Source: Clostridium sp. (GTDB taxonomy: Bacteria > Bacillota > Clostridia > Clostridiales > Clostridiaceae). Taken from it: a stretch of DNA of 64,000 bases. The first letter of the stretch is position 1, and the number at the start of each line of letters is the position of its first letter. Shown piece after piece: positions 33,907 through 43,101 of this stretch. The stretch spans positions 3,411,958 through 3,475,957 of the forward strand of contig NZ_JAKVOI010000001.1 of the NCBI RefSeq assembly GCF_022482905.1. The letters run 5' to 3'. Position numbers and translations under genes: made by a program. The notes under the pieces are model-generated. The model saw only the letters and a list, made by a program, of their open reading frames with translations. It was not told the origin of the DNA and made no database searches.

Positions 33907-34713
33907 ATGACTATTAATGCTGTACAAATGGTGCTGATACTAATTGTTGCATGTATTTCCGGCATGGGCAGTGTACTTGATGAATTTCAGACACACAGGC
34001 CACTGATAGCATGTACACTAATTGGACTTATTCTTGGAGATGTAAAAACAGGTATAATTATAGGTGGTACTCTGGAGATGATGGCTCTTGGCTGGATGAA
34101 TATAGGTGCGGCAATGGCACCTGATACGGCGATGGCAAGTATCATATCTACAATTCTTGTAATAGGAGGCAAACAGAGCATAGGGACAGGTATAGCCATA
34201 GCAATGCCACTTGCGGCTGCAGGCCAGGTGTTGACTATATTTGCAAGGACAATTACTGTAGCATTCCAGCACAGGGCTGATACTTATGCAAAAAATGGAA
34301 ACCTCCATGGAATCGATTTAATGCACATAGGCTCTCTTGCAGTACAGGCAGCACGTGTTGCCATACCTTCAATGCTGGTTGCAGCATTTATAGGAACTGA
34401 TGCAGTTCAAACATTTTTGAATGCAATTCCAAAAGTTGTAACAGGAGGTCTTCAGGTTGCCGGTGGCTTCATAGTTGTTGTAGGTTATGCCATGGTTATA
34501 AATATGATGGAGGCAAAATATCTCATGGGATTCTTCTTTCTGGGATTTGTAATAGCTGCATTTACTCAGTTTAATCTTGTAGCATTTGGCGTTATAGGTG
34601 CAGTGTTTGCAATAATATATATCCAGTTGAATCCAAAATACAATATGCCTAAAACAGTGGTTGTTTCAAGTGGAGGGTCAGATGATGAACTGGACGATGA
34701 ACTTGATGACTAA
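33907..34713 (+). CDS. PTS mannose/fructose/sorbose-family IIC component
   Basis: 268-residue membrane component with seven to eight predicted helices, family segments TLIGLILGD, GGTLEMMALGWMNIGAAMAPD and an acidic C-terminus (DDELDDELDD). Forms the sugar channel with IID. RBS AAAGGAG. Confidence 0.94.
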   Translation: MTINAVQMVLILIVACISGMGSVLDEFQTHRPLIACTLIGLILGDVKTGIIIGGTLEMMALGWMNIGAAMAPDTAMASIISTILVIGGKQSIGTGIAIAMPLAAAGQVLTIFARTITVAFQHRADTYAKNGNLHGIDLMHIGSLAVQAARVAIPSMLVAAFIGTDAVQTFLNAIPKVVTGGLQVAGGFIVVVGYAMVINMMEAKYLMGFFFLGFVIAAFTQFNLVAFGVIGAVFAIIYIQLNPKYNMPKTVVVSSGGSDDELDDELDD

Positions 34714-34735
34714 TATTTAGAAGGGGGAATTTATC

Positions 34736-35617
34736 ATGAGTGAAAATAAAATTGTTGAAAAGAATATTAATGTTCCTAAAAACGACAGGGGAAAAAGCGA
34801 AAAGAAGCACCTTACAAAAAAGGATCTGATAAATGTATTTATACGTTCAAATTTTCATCAGGCTTCCTGGAATTACGAAAGAATGCAGGCGCTTGGATAC
34901 TGTTTTGCAATGGTACCCGTTATAAGAAGGCTTTACAAGGGAAAAGACAAAGTTAATGCAATAAAAAGACATCTGGAGTTTTTTAATACCCAGCCTTTTG
35001 CAACTGCTCCCATACTTGGTGTTACAGCTGCCATGGAAGAACAGAAGGCAAATGGAGCAGATATAGATGATGCGGCAATAAACGGTGTAAAAGTAGGACT
35101 CATGGGACCGCTCGCAGGAGTTGGAGATCCTATATTCTGGGGAACACTCAGACCTGTCGTTGCAGCACTTGGTGCATCGCTTGCACTTACCGGAAGCATA
35201 GGGGGACCGATATTGTTCTTCCTTGTATTCAATGCAGTTCGACTTGCAGTCAGGTGGTATGGAGTAAAATATGGTTATGTAAAGGGAACAGATATTGTAA
35301 GTGATATGAGTGGAAACAGGCTTCAGAAACTTACAGAAGGGGCTTCCATACTAGGGTTGTTTGTAATGGGGGCGCTTGTATCGAAGTGGACAACAGTCAA
35401 TATACCAGTCGTAGTTTCGAGGATAACCCAGCAAAATGGCAAGGTTGTGGTAACAACTGTTCAAAATATACTTGATCAGCTGATGCCTGGACTTGTTCCT
35501 CTCATAATGACATTTATATGTATGAGTCTTCTCAAGAAAAAGATAAACGCTATATGGATAATATTTGGACTCTTTGGAATAGGTATACTTGGATATGCAG
35601 CGGGAATATTGAAATAA
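34736..35617 (+). CDS. PTS mannose/fructose/sorbose-family IID component
   Basis: 293 residues. After a charged N-terminal 30 residues the family core begins (LTKKDLINVFIRSNFHQASWNYERMQALGY, abbreviated: RSNF..QASWNYERMQ), with MGPLAGVGDPIFWGT and C-terminal membrane helices. Last gene of the PTS operon; followed by a hairpin. Confidence 0.94.
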   Translation: MSENKIVEKNINVPKNDRGKSEKKHLTKKDLINVFIRSNFHQASWNYERMQALGYCFAMVPVIRRLYKGKDKVNAIKRHLEFFNTQPFATAPILGVTAAMEEQKANGADIDDAAINGVKVGLMGPLAGVGDPIFWGTLRPVVAALGASLALTGSIGGPILFFLVFNAVRLAVRWYGVKYGYVKGTDIVSDMSGNRLQKLTEGASILGLFVMGALVSKWTTVNIPVVVSRITQQNGKVVVTTVQNILDQLMPGLVPLIMTFICMSLLKKKINAIWIIFGLFGIGILGYAAGILK

Positions 35618-35634
35618 AATGTGAATATTGAAAA

Positions 35635-35679
35635 TAGAGGCTTTTTCCATCAATAATATCGACGGAAAAAGCTTCTATA
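35635..35679 (+). terminator. Terminator of the PTS operon
   Basis: TAGAGGCTTTTTCC and GGAAAAAGCTTCTA form a long stem (one G.U), followed by TATTTAT. Confidence 0.75.
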
Positions 35680-35694
35680 TTTATAAAAAAAGTA

Positions 35695-35722
35695 TTGAAT
35701 TTACGAAAGTATATGATATAAT
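35695..35722 (+). promoter_or_regulatory. Promoter of the GntR-family gene
   Basis: TTGAAT (35695-35700), 16-base spacer, TATAAT (35717-35722). Confidence 0.72.
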
Positions 35723-35732
35723 TTATTTATAA

Positions 35733-35752
35733 CTACCATACAAGTATGGTAG
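35733..35752 (+). promoter_or_regulatory. Perfect 20-bp palindrome, probable GntR operator
   Basis: CTACCATAC and GTATGGTAG are perfect inverted 9-mers around AA. It covers about +4 to +24 of the predicted GntR transcript, where a bound repressor would block transcription; FCD-type GntR proteins bind such short palindromes. Autoregulation is inferred. Confidence 0.7.
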
Positions 35753-35774
35753 CAAGACAATAAGGGAGATAATT

Positions 35775-36446
35775 ATGGCTTTTGAAACAGGCAAAAATTT
35801 AACAGGCAAAAAATTATATCAGATTTTAAAAGAGGATATTATACAGCTTCATCTCAAGCCTGGCCTCAGTATTTCTGAAAAGGGTATTTCTGAAAAATTC
35901 AATATAAGCAGAACTCCTGTAAGGGAAGCATTCCTGCTTTTATCCCAGGAAGGACTGCTTGATATTTATCCCCAGAAAGGTACATTTGTATCATTGATTG
36001 ATCTAGATGAAGTAGAGGAAGCCAGATTTTTGCGTGAGCATATTGAAAGAGCTGTAGTCAGGCTTGCATGTAAACAGTTTCCTGAAGAAAAATTTATAGC
36101 CTTGGAAATGAACTTGAAAATGCAGAAGATATCCATTGAAAAAAGTGATTATACAAAGGCGTTTAAATTGGATGAGCAGTTTCATAAAACCATTTTTGAA
36201 GGATGTAACAAGGAAAGGACATGGAATACCATATGCCAGGTTGAAATGGATTTTCAACGTATACGTATGCTAACCCTTTCTTCTAATTTAAAGGTTGATG
36301 ATGTATATTTTCAACATAGGACTATAATGGAAGCTATAAAGAATAAGAAGCCTGAAGATGCTGATGAAATTATGAAAAATCATCTAAACATGGTTAATTA
36401 TAATTTAAAAGACGTAAAAAAGAGATATCCTCAATATTTTAAATGA
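35775..36446 (+). CDS. GntR-family (FadR/FCD) transcriptional regulator
   Basis: 223 residues: N-terminal winged helix (KLYQILKEDIIQLHLKPG, EKFNISRTPVREAFLLL, QKGTFVSLI) and C-terminal FCD ligand-binding domain with acidic/His residues (ARFLREHIERAVV; DEQFHKTIFEG; HRTIMEAI) that bind metal and a carboxylate ligand in relatives such as UxuR/ExuR. Its place directly upstream of uxuB-uxuA-uxaC makes it the probable hexuronate repressor, with fructuronate or a similar acid as inducer (inference). Confidence 0.92.
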   Translation: MAFETGKNLTGKKLYQILKEDIIQLHLKPGLSISEKGISEKFNISRTPVREAFLLLSQEGLLDIYPQKGTFVSLIDLDEVEEARFLREHIERAVVRLACKQFPEEKFIALEMNLKMQKISIEKSDYTKAFKLDEQFHKTIFEGCNKERTWNTICQVEMDFQRIRMLTLSSNLKVDDVYFQHRTIMEAIKNKKPEDADEIMKNHLNMVNYNLKDVKKRYPQYFK

Positions 36447-36470
36447 TGTCTGTATAAAATGGGGGTGTAA

Positions 36471-36500
36471 CTTGACATTTTCCGGCAAGAATATGTCAAG
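36471..36500 (+). promoter_or_regulatory. Inverted repeat next to the uxuB promoter
   Basis: CTTGACAT (36471-36478) and ATGTCAAG (36493-36500) are perfect 8-mers around 14 bases. They abut a possible promoter, TTGAAA (36502-36507), 16 bases, TATATA (36524-36529). Different in sequence from the palindrome before the GntR gene, so it may be bound by another regulator or form an RNA hairpin from an upstream start. Confidence 0.5.
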
Positions 36501-36501
36501 C

Positions 36502-36529
36502 TTGAAAAAACCCTCTGATAAAATATATA
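36502..36529 (+). promoter_or_regulatory. Possible promoter of uxuB-uxuA
   Basis: TTGAAA (36502-36507), 16-base spacer, TATATA (36524-36529). A perfect Shine-Dalgarno GGAGGTGA (36559-36566) and an eight-codon TTG frame (36572-36598) lie in the leader before uxuB. Confidence 0.5.
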
Positions 36530-36632
36530 ACTACTTTTATTTTAACACAATCTTTGATGGAGGTGAAGCCTTTGAAAAGGGTTGACTTGATCTTTTAACA
36601 TTCATTGAATTTATAAGGAGGCAGTGTAAAAT

Positions 36633-38246
36633 ATGATTGAATTAAAAAAGGATGCCTTGAAGAATACGGCAGCATGGAAAGCAGCTGCAATCAAGCTTCC
36701 GAATTTCGATTATGAGGAAATGTGCAAAAATACCAGGGAAAATCCAATTTGGGTACATTTTGGCTCGGGAAATATATTCAGAGGATTTGTGGCAGCACTT
36801 CAGCAGAAGCTGCTGGATTCAGGTAAATCGAAAACAGGAATAATTGCTGTTGAGACTTATGACTATGAAATTATAGATAAAATATACAAGCCACATGATA
36901 ATCTGAGTCTTCAGGTTATTATGAAACCTGATGGCAGCATTGACAATACTGTCATTGCCAGTATTGGGGACAGTATAGCTGCAGATGCAGAAAGAACAGA
37001 AAACTGGAAAACACTGAGTGACGTGTTTTCAAAATCTTCGCTTCAGATGGCAAGCTTTACTATAACAGAAAAGGGATACAATCTGAAAAAGCTGTCGGGA
37101 GAGTTTACGGATGAAGTAAATAGAGACATAAAAAATGGACCTGCAAAACCGAGCAGTGTAATGGCAAAAGTTTCAGCACTTTTATATAGAAGATTTAAGA
37201 CTGGACAACTTCCAATTGCTGTAGTCAGCATGGACAACTGTTCACACAATGGAGAAAAGCTCTACAACTCCATAAACACAATTGCAGGCAAATGGGCTGA
37301 AAACAAACTTGTTGAAAGTGAATTCGTAGATTATATAAATGATGTCAATAAAGTTGCATTCCCATGGAGCATGATAGACAAGATAACCCCAAGGCCTTCA
37401 AAGACAGTAGAGGAAAAACTTGAGAAGCTTGGAATCAAGGATATAAAGCCAATCATAACAGGCAAGAATACCTATATAGCCCCATTTGTAAATGCCGAAG
37501 GACCTCAGTATCTTGTAATTGAAGATACCTTCCCGAATGGAAGACCTGAACTTCAGGAGGCAGGAGTGTATTTTACAGACAGGGAAACCGTTGAAAAGGT
37601 TGAGAGGATGAAGGTATGTACATGCCTTAACCCACTCCACACATCAATGGCAGTATTCGGATGCATGCTTGGATATAATTTGATTGCAGATGAAATGAAG
37701 GACGAGGATATAGTAAAGCTTATAAACAAGATAGGATACGAGGAAGGTATGCCCGTAGTTTCAAATCCGGGAATAATAGCACCTGAGGATTTTATAAGGG
37801 AAGTTATAGAAGTAAGACTCCCGAATCCCTATATACCCGACACACCTCAGAGAATAGCAACTGATACGTCACAGAAAGTCGGCATAAGGTTTGGGGAGAC
37901 AATAAAGGCATATGTTGAAAGAGAAGATCTTGACGTAAAGTCTCTGAAATATATACCACTTGTCATTGCAGGGTGGTGCAGATATATGCTGGGAGTTGAT
38001 GATAGAGGGGAAGCTTTTGAGGTAAGTTCCGATCCGCTTCTTGATAATCTAAAAGGCTATCTTTCAGAAGTGAAGCTTGGGGAAAAGTATAAAGCCGGGA
38101 CCTTGAAACCAATATTGTCGAACAGTGGAATATTTGGACTTGATCTCTACAGGATAGGACTTGGAAATAGAATAGAAGAGTATTTTGCTGAAATGACAGG
38201 CGGAAAAAACTCAGTTAGAAATACAATTCAAAAATATTTAAAATAA
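36633..38246 (+). CDS. uxuB: Fructuronate reductase (D-mannonate oxidoreductase)
   Basis: NAD-dependent reduction of D-fructuronate to D-mannonate. A 537-residue member of the long-chain mannitol dehydrogenase family: N-terminal Rossmann region (WVHFGSGNIFRGFVAALQQK, shortened: HFGSGNIFRGF) and C-terminal helical domain with the conserved KxxxxNxxH-type segment (CLNPLHTSMAVFGCMLGY). The next two genes give the neighbouring pathway steps, which selects fructuronate over mannitol or tagaturonate. RBS AAGGAGG. Confidence 0.92.
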   Translation: MIELKKDALKNTAAWKAAAIKLPNFDYEEMCKNTRENPIWVHFGSGNIFRGFVAALQQKLLDSGKSKTGIIAVETYDYEIIDKIYKPHDNLSLQVIMKPDGSIDNTVIASIGDSIAADAERTENWKTLSDVFSKSSLQMASFTITEKGYNLKKLSGEFTDEVNRDIKNGPAKPSSVMAKVSALLYRRFKTGQLPIAVVSMDNCSHNGEKLYNSINTIAGKWAENKLVESEFVDYINDVNKVAFPWSMIDKITPRPSKTVEEKLEKLGIKDIKPIITGKNTYIAPFVNAEGPQYLVIEDTFPNGRPELQEAGVYFTDRETVEKVERMKVCTCLNPLHTSMAVFGCMLGYNLIADEMKDEDIVKLINKIGYEEGMPVVSNPGIIAPEDFIREVIEVRLPNPYIPDTPQRIATDTSQKVGIRFGETIKAYVEREDLDVKSLKYIPLVIAGWCRYMLGVDDRGEAFEVSSDPLLDNLKGYLSEVKLGEKYKAGTLKPILSNSGIFGLDLYRIGLGNRIEEYFAEMTGGKNSVRNTIQKYLK

Positions 38247-38274
38247 TTAGTTATTGTTGGAAAGGGATGTTTTT

Positions 38275-39357
38275 ATGAAAATGACATTTAGGTGGTTTGG
38301 TGAAAATGATGACAGTGTTACATTGGATCAGATACGCCAGATACCTGGAATTACAGGAATAGTGGGATTTCTGTCCGATATCCCCGCAGGAGAGGTGTGG
38401 CCTCTTGACAGGATACTCGACTATAAAAAGAATATAGAGAATCATGGACTGGAGCTTGAAGTTATAGAAAGTGTAAATATCCATGAAGATATAAAACTGG
38501 GGCTGCCGTCAAGAGACAAGTATATAGAAAATTACAAAGAAACGATCAAGAATTTAGGACAAGCTGGTATAAAAGTAATATGTTATAATTTCATGCCAGT
38601 GTTTGACTGGCTCAGAACTGACCTTGCATACAAGCTCCCTGATGGATCTGAAGTATTGTACTACGATGATGACAAATTGAAAGGATTGGAGCCTATAAAG
38701 CTTGTGGAGGACACCGAGAAGAGTTCAAATGGTTTTTCCCTTCCCGGCTGGGAACCTGAGAGACTCAAAGAGTTAAAAAAGGTACTTGATTTGTACAAGG
38801 AAGTAGATGAAGAAAAGCTGTTTGAAAATTACAAGTATTTTCTTGAGGCCATAATACCTACATGTGAAAAATATGATATCAAAATGGCTGTCCATCCGGA
38901 TGATCCTGCATGGAATGTATTTGGACTTCCAAGGATAGTACATTCCAAAGAAAATCTGGATAGGATACTGAGTCTTGTAGATAGTCCTTACAATGGTATT
39001 ACACTTTGCAGTGGATCACTTGGCTCCAGTACTAAAAACAATATACCTGAACTTATAAGATATTTCGGCGCCAAAGGCAGAATACATTTTGCACATGTAA
39101 GAAATATAAAAATACTGTCTGAAAAACACTTCCATGAGGTGTCCCATTTGTCCACAGACGGAAGCTTTGACATGTTTGAAATAATGAAAGCACTTCATGA
39201 TGTTGGATTTGATGGATATATAAGACCTGATCATGGAAGAATGATATGGGGTGAAAAGGCAAGGCCTGGATACGGACTGTATGACAGAGCTCTTGGAGCA
39301 ACATATTTGAATGGACTCTGGGAAGCTATTGAAAAAATGGATAGTAGAAATCAGTAA
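38275..39357 (+). CDS. uxuA: Mannonate dehydratase
   Basis: Dehydrates D-mannonate to 2-keto-3-deoxy-D-gluconate; metal-dependent TIM barrel. N-terminus MKMTFRWFGENDDSVTL and the segments MAVHPDDPAWNVFGLPRI and HVRNIK, YIRPDHGRMIWGE (metal ligands His/Asp/Cys region TLCSGSLG) match UxuA. 360 residues. The in-frame TTG at 38254 would add seven residues; the ATG at 38275 behind AAAGGGATG gives the conserved start. Confidence 0.96.
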   Translation: MKMTFRWFGENDDSVTLDQIRQIPGITGIVGFLSDIPAGEVWPLDRILDYKKNIENHGLELEVIESVNIHEDIKLGLPSRDKYIENYKETIKNLGQAGIKVICYNFMPVFDWLRTDLAYKLPDGSEVLYYDDDKLKGLEPIKLVEDTEKSSNGFSLPGWEPERLKELKKVLDLYKEVDEEKLFENYKYFLEAIIPTCEKYDIKMAVHPDDPAWNVFGLPRIVHSKENLDRILSLVDSPYNGITLCSGSLGSSTKNNIPELIRYFGAKGRIHFAHVRNIKILSEKHFHEVSHLSTDGSFDMFEIMKALHDVGFDGYIRPDHGRMIWGEKARPGYGLYDRALGATYLNGLWEAIEKMDSRNQ

Positions 39358-39364
39358 AAAAATA

Positions 39365-39432
39365 GACATTTTCCTCATAGTCGATCATGTTGAACATTAG
39401 GAATTTTGTATGATCAATTATGAGGAAGTGTC
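39365..39432 (+). repeat. Long imperfect hairpin between uxuA and uxaC
   Basis: GACATTTTCCTCATA...GATCAT pairs with ATGATC...TATGAGGAAGTGTC with few mismatches around a loop of about 20 bases. No T-run follows (CAATAAAAA), so it is not a classical terminator. It may modulate the uxuA/uxaC mRNA ratio. Confidence 0.55.
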
Positions 39433-39498
39433 CAATAAAAATATATACAAGTTTTAATATAACATAAATTAATTTAATTAACAATTAGGAGGAAAATG

Positions 39499-40908
39499 AT
39501 GGTAAAATTTATGAATGAAAATTTTTTGTTGTCCAATAATACTGCTGTGAACTTATATAATAATTACGCAAAAAAAATGCCTATTATAGACTACCATTGC
39601 CATATAGATCCAAAAGAAATTTACGATAATAAAAAATTTAGAAATATAACTGAAATTTGGCTGTATGGGGATCACTATAAATGGAGGGTCATGAGGGCGA
39701 ATGGCATAGATGAAAAATATATTACTGGGAATGCATCCGACTATGGTAAATTTATAGCTTGGGCAAAAACTGTACCAATGATAATAGGAAATCCTATTTA
39801 TAACTGGACTCATCTTGAACTTCAAAGATTTTTTGGGATATATGATTTATTGAACGAAAAAACTGCACCTGTTATATGGGAAAAAGCCAATGAAATGTTA
39901 AGTAAAGATGATTTTAGAACAAGACAATTGATAAAGAAATCCAACGTTGAAACCATATGTACTACGGATGATCCGGTTGATTCCTTGGAATATCACAAAA
40001 AAATTAATGAAGATAAGGATTTTGCCGTAAGTGTGTTCCCGACCTTTAGGCCGGATAAAGGAATGAATATAGATTCAGATGATTTTATTCCATGGATTAA
40101 GAAACTTGAACATGTGTCTAAAGTAGATATTTATGATTATGATGGGTTTTTGAAAGCTATTGAATCAAGGATAGAATTCTTCAATTCTGCTGGTTGTAAA
40201 ATATCTGACCATGGCTTGGATAAAGTGGTATATACAGAAAGTACGAAAGAAGAAGTGGAAGATATATTCTTAAAGAAAATTAAAGGTGCAAAATTGGCAC
40301 AGGAAGAAGTGAATAAATATAGAACATATACACTTAAATCACTAGGCGGAATCTACAGTAAATTTGAATGGGCAATGCAGCTTCATATGTCTGCAGTTAG
40401 AAATAATAATACAAGAATGCTTAAAGCAATTGGACCCAACACTGGGTTTGACTCTATAAGGGATGACAATATAGCATATTCTGTTTCGAAAATTTTGGAT
40501 TCACTGGAAAAAGAAAATAGTCTCCCTAAAACTATATTATATTCATTAAATCCAACAGATAATTATACCTTGAGTACAATGGCCGGAAATTTTCAAGGTG
40601 ATGGTATTCCAGGGAAAATTCAATTTGGGGCAGCATGGTGGTTCAATGATAATAAAGATGGAATGATTGATCAAATGAAATCGTTAGCTAATACGGGACT
40701 GCTTAGCAGATTTGTAGGTATGTTGACGGACTCCAGAAGTTTTCTATCATATACAAGGCATGAATATTTTCGTAGAATATTTTGTAATTTTATTGGCAAT
40801 TTAGTTGAAAACGGTGAAGTGCCAGAAGATATGGAATTATTGAAAGATGTGGTACAAGGAGTATGCTATAACAATGCAAAAAATTATTTCGGGTTTGGAA
40901 ATAAATAG
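39499..40908 (+). CDS. uxaC: Glucuronate (uronate) isomerase
   Basis: Isomerises D-glucuronate to D-fructuronate (and galacturonate to tagaturonate). The amidohydrolase-fold N-terminus has IDYHCHIDPKEIYDN, and later EWAMQLHMSAVRNNN and GAAWWFNDNKDGM are family landmarks. 469 residues. Two ATGs in a row: the second at 39499 is six bases from AGGAGG. Codon use is more AT-rich than uxuAB, and the gap upstream is 140 bases with a hairpin, so this gene and the transporter may have been added separately. Confidence 0.96.
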   Translation: MVKFMNENFLLSNNTAVNLYNNYAKKMPIIDYHCHIDPKEIYDNKKFRNITEIWLYGDHYKWRVMRANGIDEKYITGNASDYGKFIAWAKTVPMIIGNPIYNWTHLELQRFFGIYDLLNEKTAPVIWEKANEMLSKDDFRTRQLIKKSNVETICTTDDPVDSLEYHKKINEDKDFAVSVFPTFRPDKGMNIDSDDFIPWIKKLEHVSKVDIYDYDGFLKAIESRIEFFNSAGCKISDHGLDKVVYTESTKEEVEDIFLKKIKGAKLAQEEVNKYRTYTLKSLGGIYSKFEWAMQLHMSAVRNNNTRMLKAIGPNTGFDSIRDDNIAYSVSKILDSLEKENSLPKTILYSLNPTDNYTLSTMAGNFQGDGIPGKIQFGAAWWFNDNKDGMIDQMKSLANTGLLSRFVGMLTDSRSFLSYTRHEYFRRIFCNFIGNLVENGEVPEDMELLKDVVQGVCYNNAKNYFGFGNK

Positions 40909-40925
40909 AAAGGGGGGGCTTTAAC

Positions 40926-42422
40926 ATGTCGAGAAGGGATAAGAAGGTTACTATACCTGTAGGTATTGGATATGGACTTGTTGATTTGATGGGGGGTGGA
41001 GCTTTTACTATTATCGGTACTTTCCTATTGTTTTTTTATACCACTTTCGCAGGATTGTCTCCTGTACAGGGTGCTTCTATTATTGCCATTGCACGTATCG
41101 TAGATGCAGTTGCAAGTTTGCTTATGGGAAGTATAACAGATAATTTTTATAAATCTAAATTAGGAAAGAAATTTGGAAGACGTCGTTTCTTCTTGCTCAT
41201 AGGGGCACCTTTAATGGCTGATTATATATTACTATGGATAACAGGAATGAATTATTGGTTTTATCTAGGTACATATATAATGTTTGAAATTATTGCTTCT
41301 ATGGTACTGATTCCATGGGAAACACTTCCTGCTGAAATGACAAAAGATTTTAATGACAGGACAAAGATATCAACATCAAGAATGTTTATTTCAGCTACAG
41401 GAACTTTTTTAGCAACATTTGTTCCAGGCCAGCTGATCAGATATTTTGGACAAACTAATGCATATGCATATTTTATTAATGGATTGATTTTTGCTATATT
41501 GTATGGTATTTGTATATTTATAGCATATAAAGTAACATGGGAGAGAGAAATAACACCTGCTATGAAGAAAGAGATGCTGCAGACTTCAAATGAAAATAAA
41601 GGATTCATCTATTTGATAAAAACAATTGTTAAAGTATCAGGCGATTATATATCTACCTTGAAAATAAAAAGTTTTAGAAAGCATCTTATTATATATCTTT
41701 TATCGTTTACGGCTAAGGATACGTTTAATGCCGTGTTTGTGTATTTCTGTGTATACGATTTGAAGGTCTCGGCTTCACTTGCTGCTAATTTGTTGTCTCT
41801 CAGTATTGTAGGTATACCTATGACTATTTTAGGCGGCTTTTTAATGATAAAAATTGGGCCTGCAAATTTATACAAGATGTCTTATTCGACTATGATCATC
41901 TGCTTATTGGCCTTTTATGAAGTATATGTATATGATGCAGGATCCAAAACTTTAATTTTATTTTTAATTGCTGCAGTATATCAAATGGGAAGAAGTTTGC
42001 TTGAATTTACTCCCTGGAATGTATTTCCGTTCATACCGGATGTAGATGAAATGGTTACAAGGCAGAGACGAGAGGGACTTTTTGCGGCAGTCATGACTTT
42101 TACAAGAAAGAGTAGTGTAGCTATAGCTACATTTGTTGTAGGAGTTATACTTCAATCTTCTGGATTCGTTAAAGGGAATACGGTGCAGCCGCCACAGGTA
42201 ATGCATACAATTGCATATATACTTGTTATTGGATGTACTGTAATGCTCCTGTTATCCATAGTAATGGCATTTACATTCAAACTTAACAAACAAACACATC
42301 TTATATTGGTAAAAGAAATCGACCGTTTAAAAAACAATGGTTCTAAAACGGATGTTGAGCCAAAAACAAGAGAAGTTGTTGAGAATCTTACTGGATATAA
42401 ATATGAAGATGTCTGGAAATAA
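40926..42422 (+). CDS. GPH-family sugar/hexuronide:cation symporter
   Basis: 498-residue MFS-type transporter with 12 predicted helices, of the glycoside-pentoside-hexuronide:cation family (KVTIPVGIGYGLVDLMGGGAF, shortened: GYGLVDLMGGGAF; DRTKISTSRM; conserved GKKFGRRRFFLL loop). It probably imports glucuronate or a glucuronide for the uxaC-uxuB-uxuA pathway. Eighteen bases after uxaC with RBS AAGGGGGGG, so same operon. Confidence 0.92.
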   Translation: MSRRDKKVTIPVGIGYGLVDLMGGGAFTIIGTFLLFFYTTFAGLSPVQGASIIAIARIVDAVASLLMGSITDNFYKSKLGKKFGRRRFFLLIGAPLMADYILLWITGMNYWFYLGTYIMFEIIASMVLIPWETLPAEMTKDFNDRTKISTSRMFISATGTFLATFVPGQLIRYFGQTNAYAYFINGLIFAILYGICIFIAYKVTWEREITPAMKKEMLQTSNENKGFIYLIKTIVKVSGDYISTLKIKSFRKHLIIYLLSFTAKDTFNAVFVYFCVYDLKVSASLAANLLSLSIVGIPMTILGGFLMIKIGPANLYKMSYSTMIICLLAFYEVYVYDAGSKTLILFLIAAVYQMGRSLLEFTPWNVFPFIPDVDEMVTRQRREGLFAAVMTFTRKSSVAIATFVVGVILQSSGFVKGNTVQPPQVMHTIAYILVIGCTVMLLLSIVMAFTFKLNKQTHLILVKEIDRLKNNGSKTDVEPKTREVVENLTGYKYEDVWK

Positions 42423-42435
42423 TACAAAGTTACAA

Positions 42436-42466
42436 ACAAGTCATCCTTTAAAGGATGACTTGTTTA
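42436..42466 (+). terminator. Terminator of the uxaC-symporter unit
   Basis: AACAAGTCATCCTTT and AAAGGATGACTTGTT form an almost loopless 15-bp palindrome; T-run short (TTTAAT). Confidence 0.75.
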
Positions 42467-42534
42467 ATAACCTTCTGATATATGATATACTTTTTATATA
42501 AATCAAAATAGATTTTTAAAGAGGTGCTTTACTT

Positions 42535-43053
42535 ATGATAAGAAGGTTTGGAAAGTATGAGCCTGATATAGATGAAAGTTGTTTTGTAGCTGACAGTGCA
42601 GATATTATCGGAAAAGTTAAATTGTGTGAAGATGTGAATGTCTGGTTTGGAGCAGTAGTCAGGGGAGATTCAAATAATATATGCATAGGAAGAAAGACCA
42701 ACGTACAGGATAACTGCACAATTCATGTTGACCCGCATAGTCCTGTACACATAGGAGAATGTGTAACTATAGGACATAATGCAGTAATTCACGGTTGTGA
42801 GATAGGAAATTCTACTTTGATAGGCATGGGTTCTATCGTGATGAATGGGGCGGTTATAGGGAGTAAAAGCATAATAGGTGCAGGAAGTATTGTAACTGAA
42901 AATAAAATAATACCTTCTGGAGTATTGTGTGTCGGAGCCCCTGCGAGAATTGTAAGAAAACTTACAGATGAAGAAAGATTAAAACTTGGAAGTGAAGCAG
43001 AGCATTATGTTGAGAATTCCAGAAGTTATGGTGATTTCAATATAAACAAATAG
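42535..43053 (+). CDS. Gamma-class carbonic anhydrase family protein
   Basis: 172-residue left-handed beta-helix hexapeptide protein (IIGKVKLCEDVNVWFGAVVR; VQDNCTIHVD; HIGECVTIGHNAVIHGCEIG). The three zinc-binding His of the YrdA/PaaY/gamma-CA family are seen in IHVD, GHNAVIHG. Whether it hydrates CO2 or acts as an acyltransferase-like scaffold is unresolved for this family. RBS AGAGGTG. Confidence 0.93.
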   Translation: MIRRFGKYEPDIDESCFVADSADIIGKVKLCEDVNVWFGAVVRGDSNNICIGRKTNVQDNCTIHVDPHSPVHIGECVTIGHNAVIHGCEIGNSTLIGMGSIVMNGAVIGSKSIIGAGSIVTENKIIPSGVLCVGAPARIVRKLTDEERLKLGSEAEHYVENSRSYGDFNINK

Positions 43054-43101
43054 AATTGACTCCCCTAATTGGTTAGATAAAGATTTTAAGGGGGATTTTA
43101 A

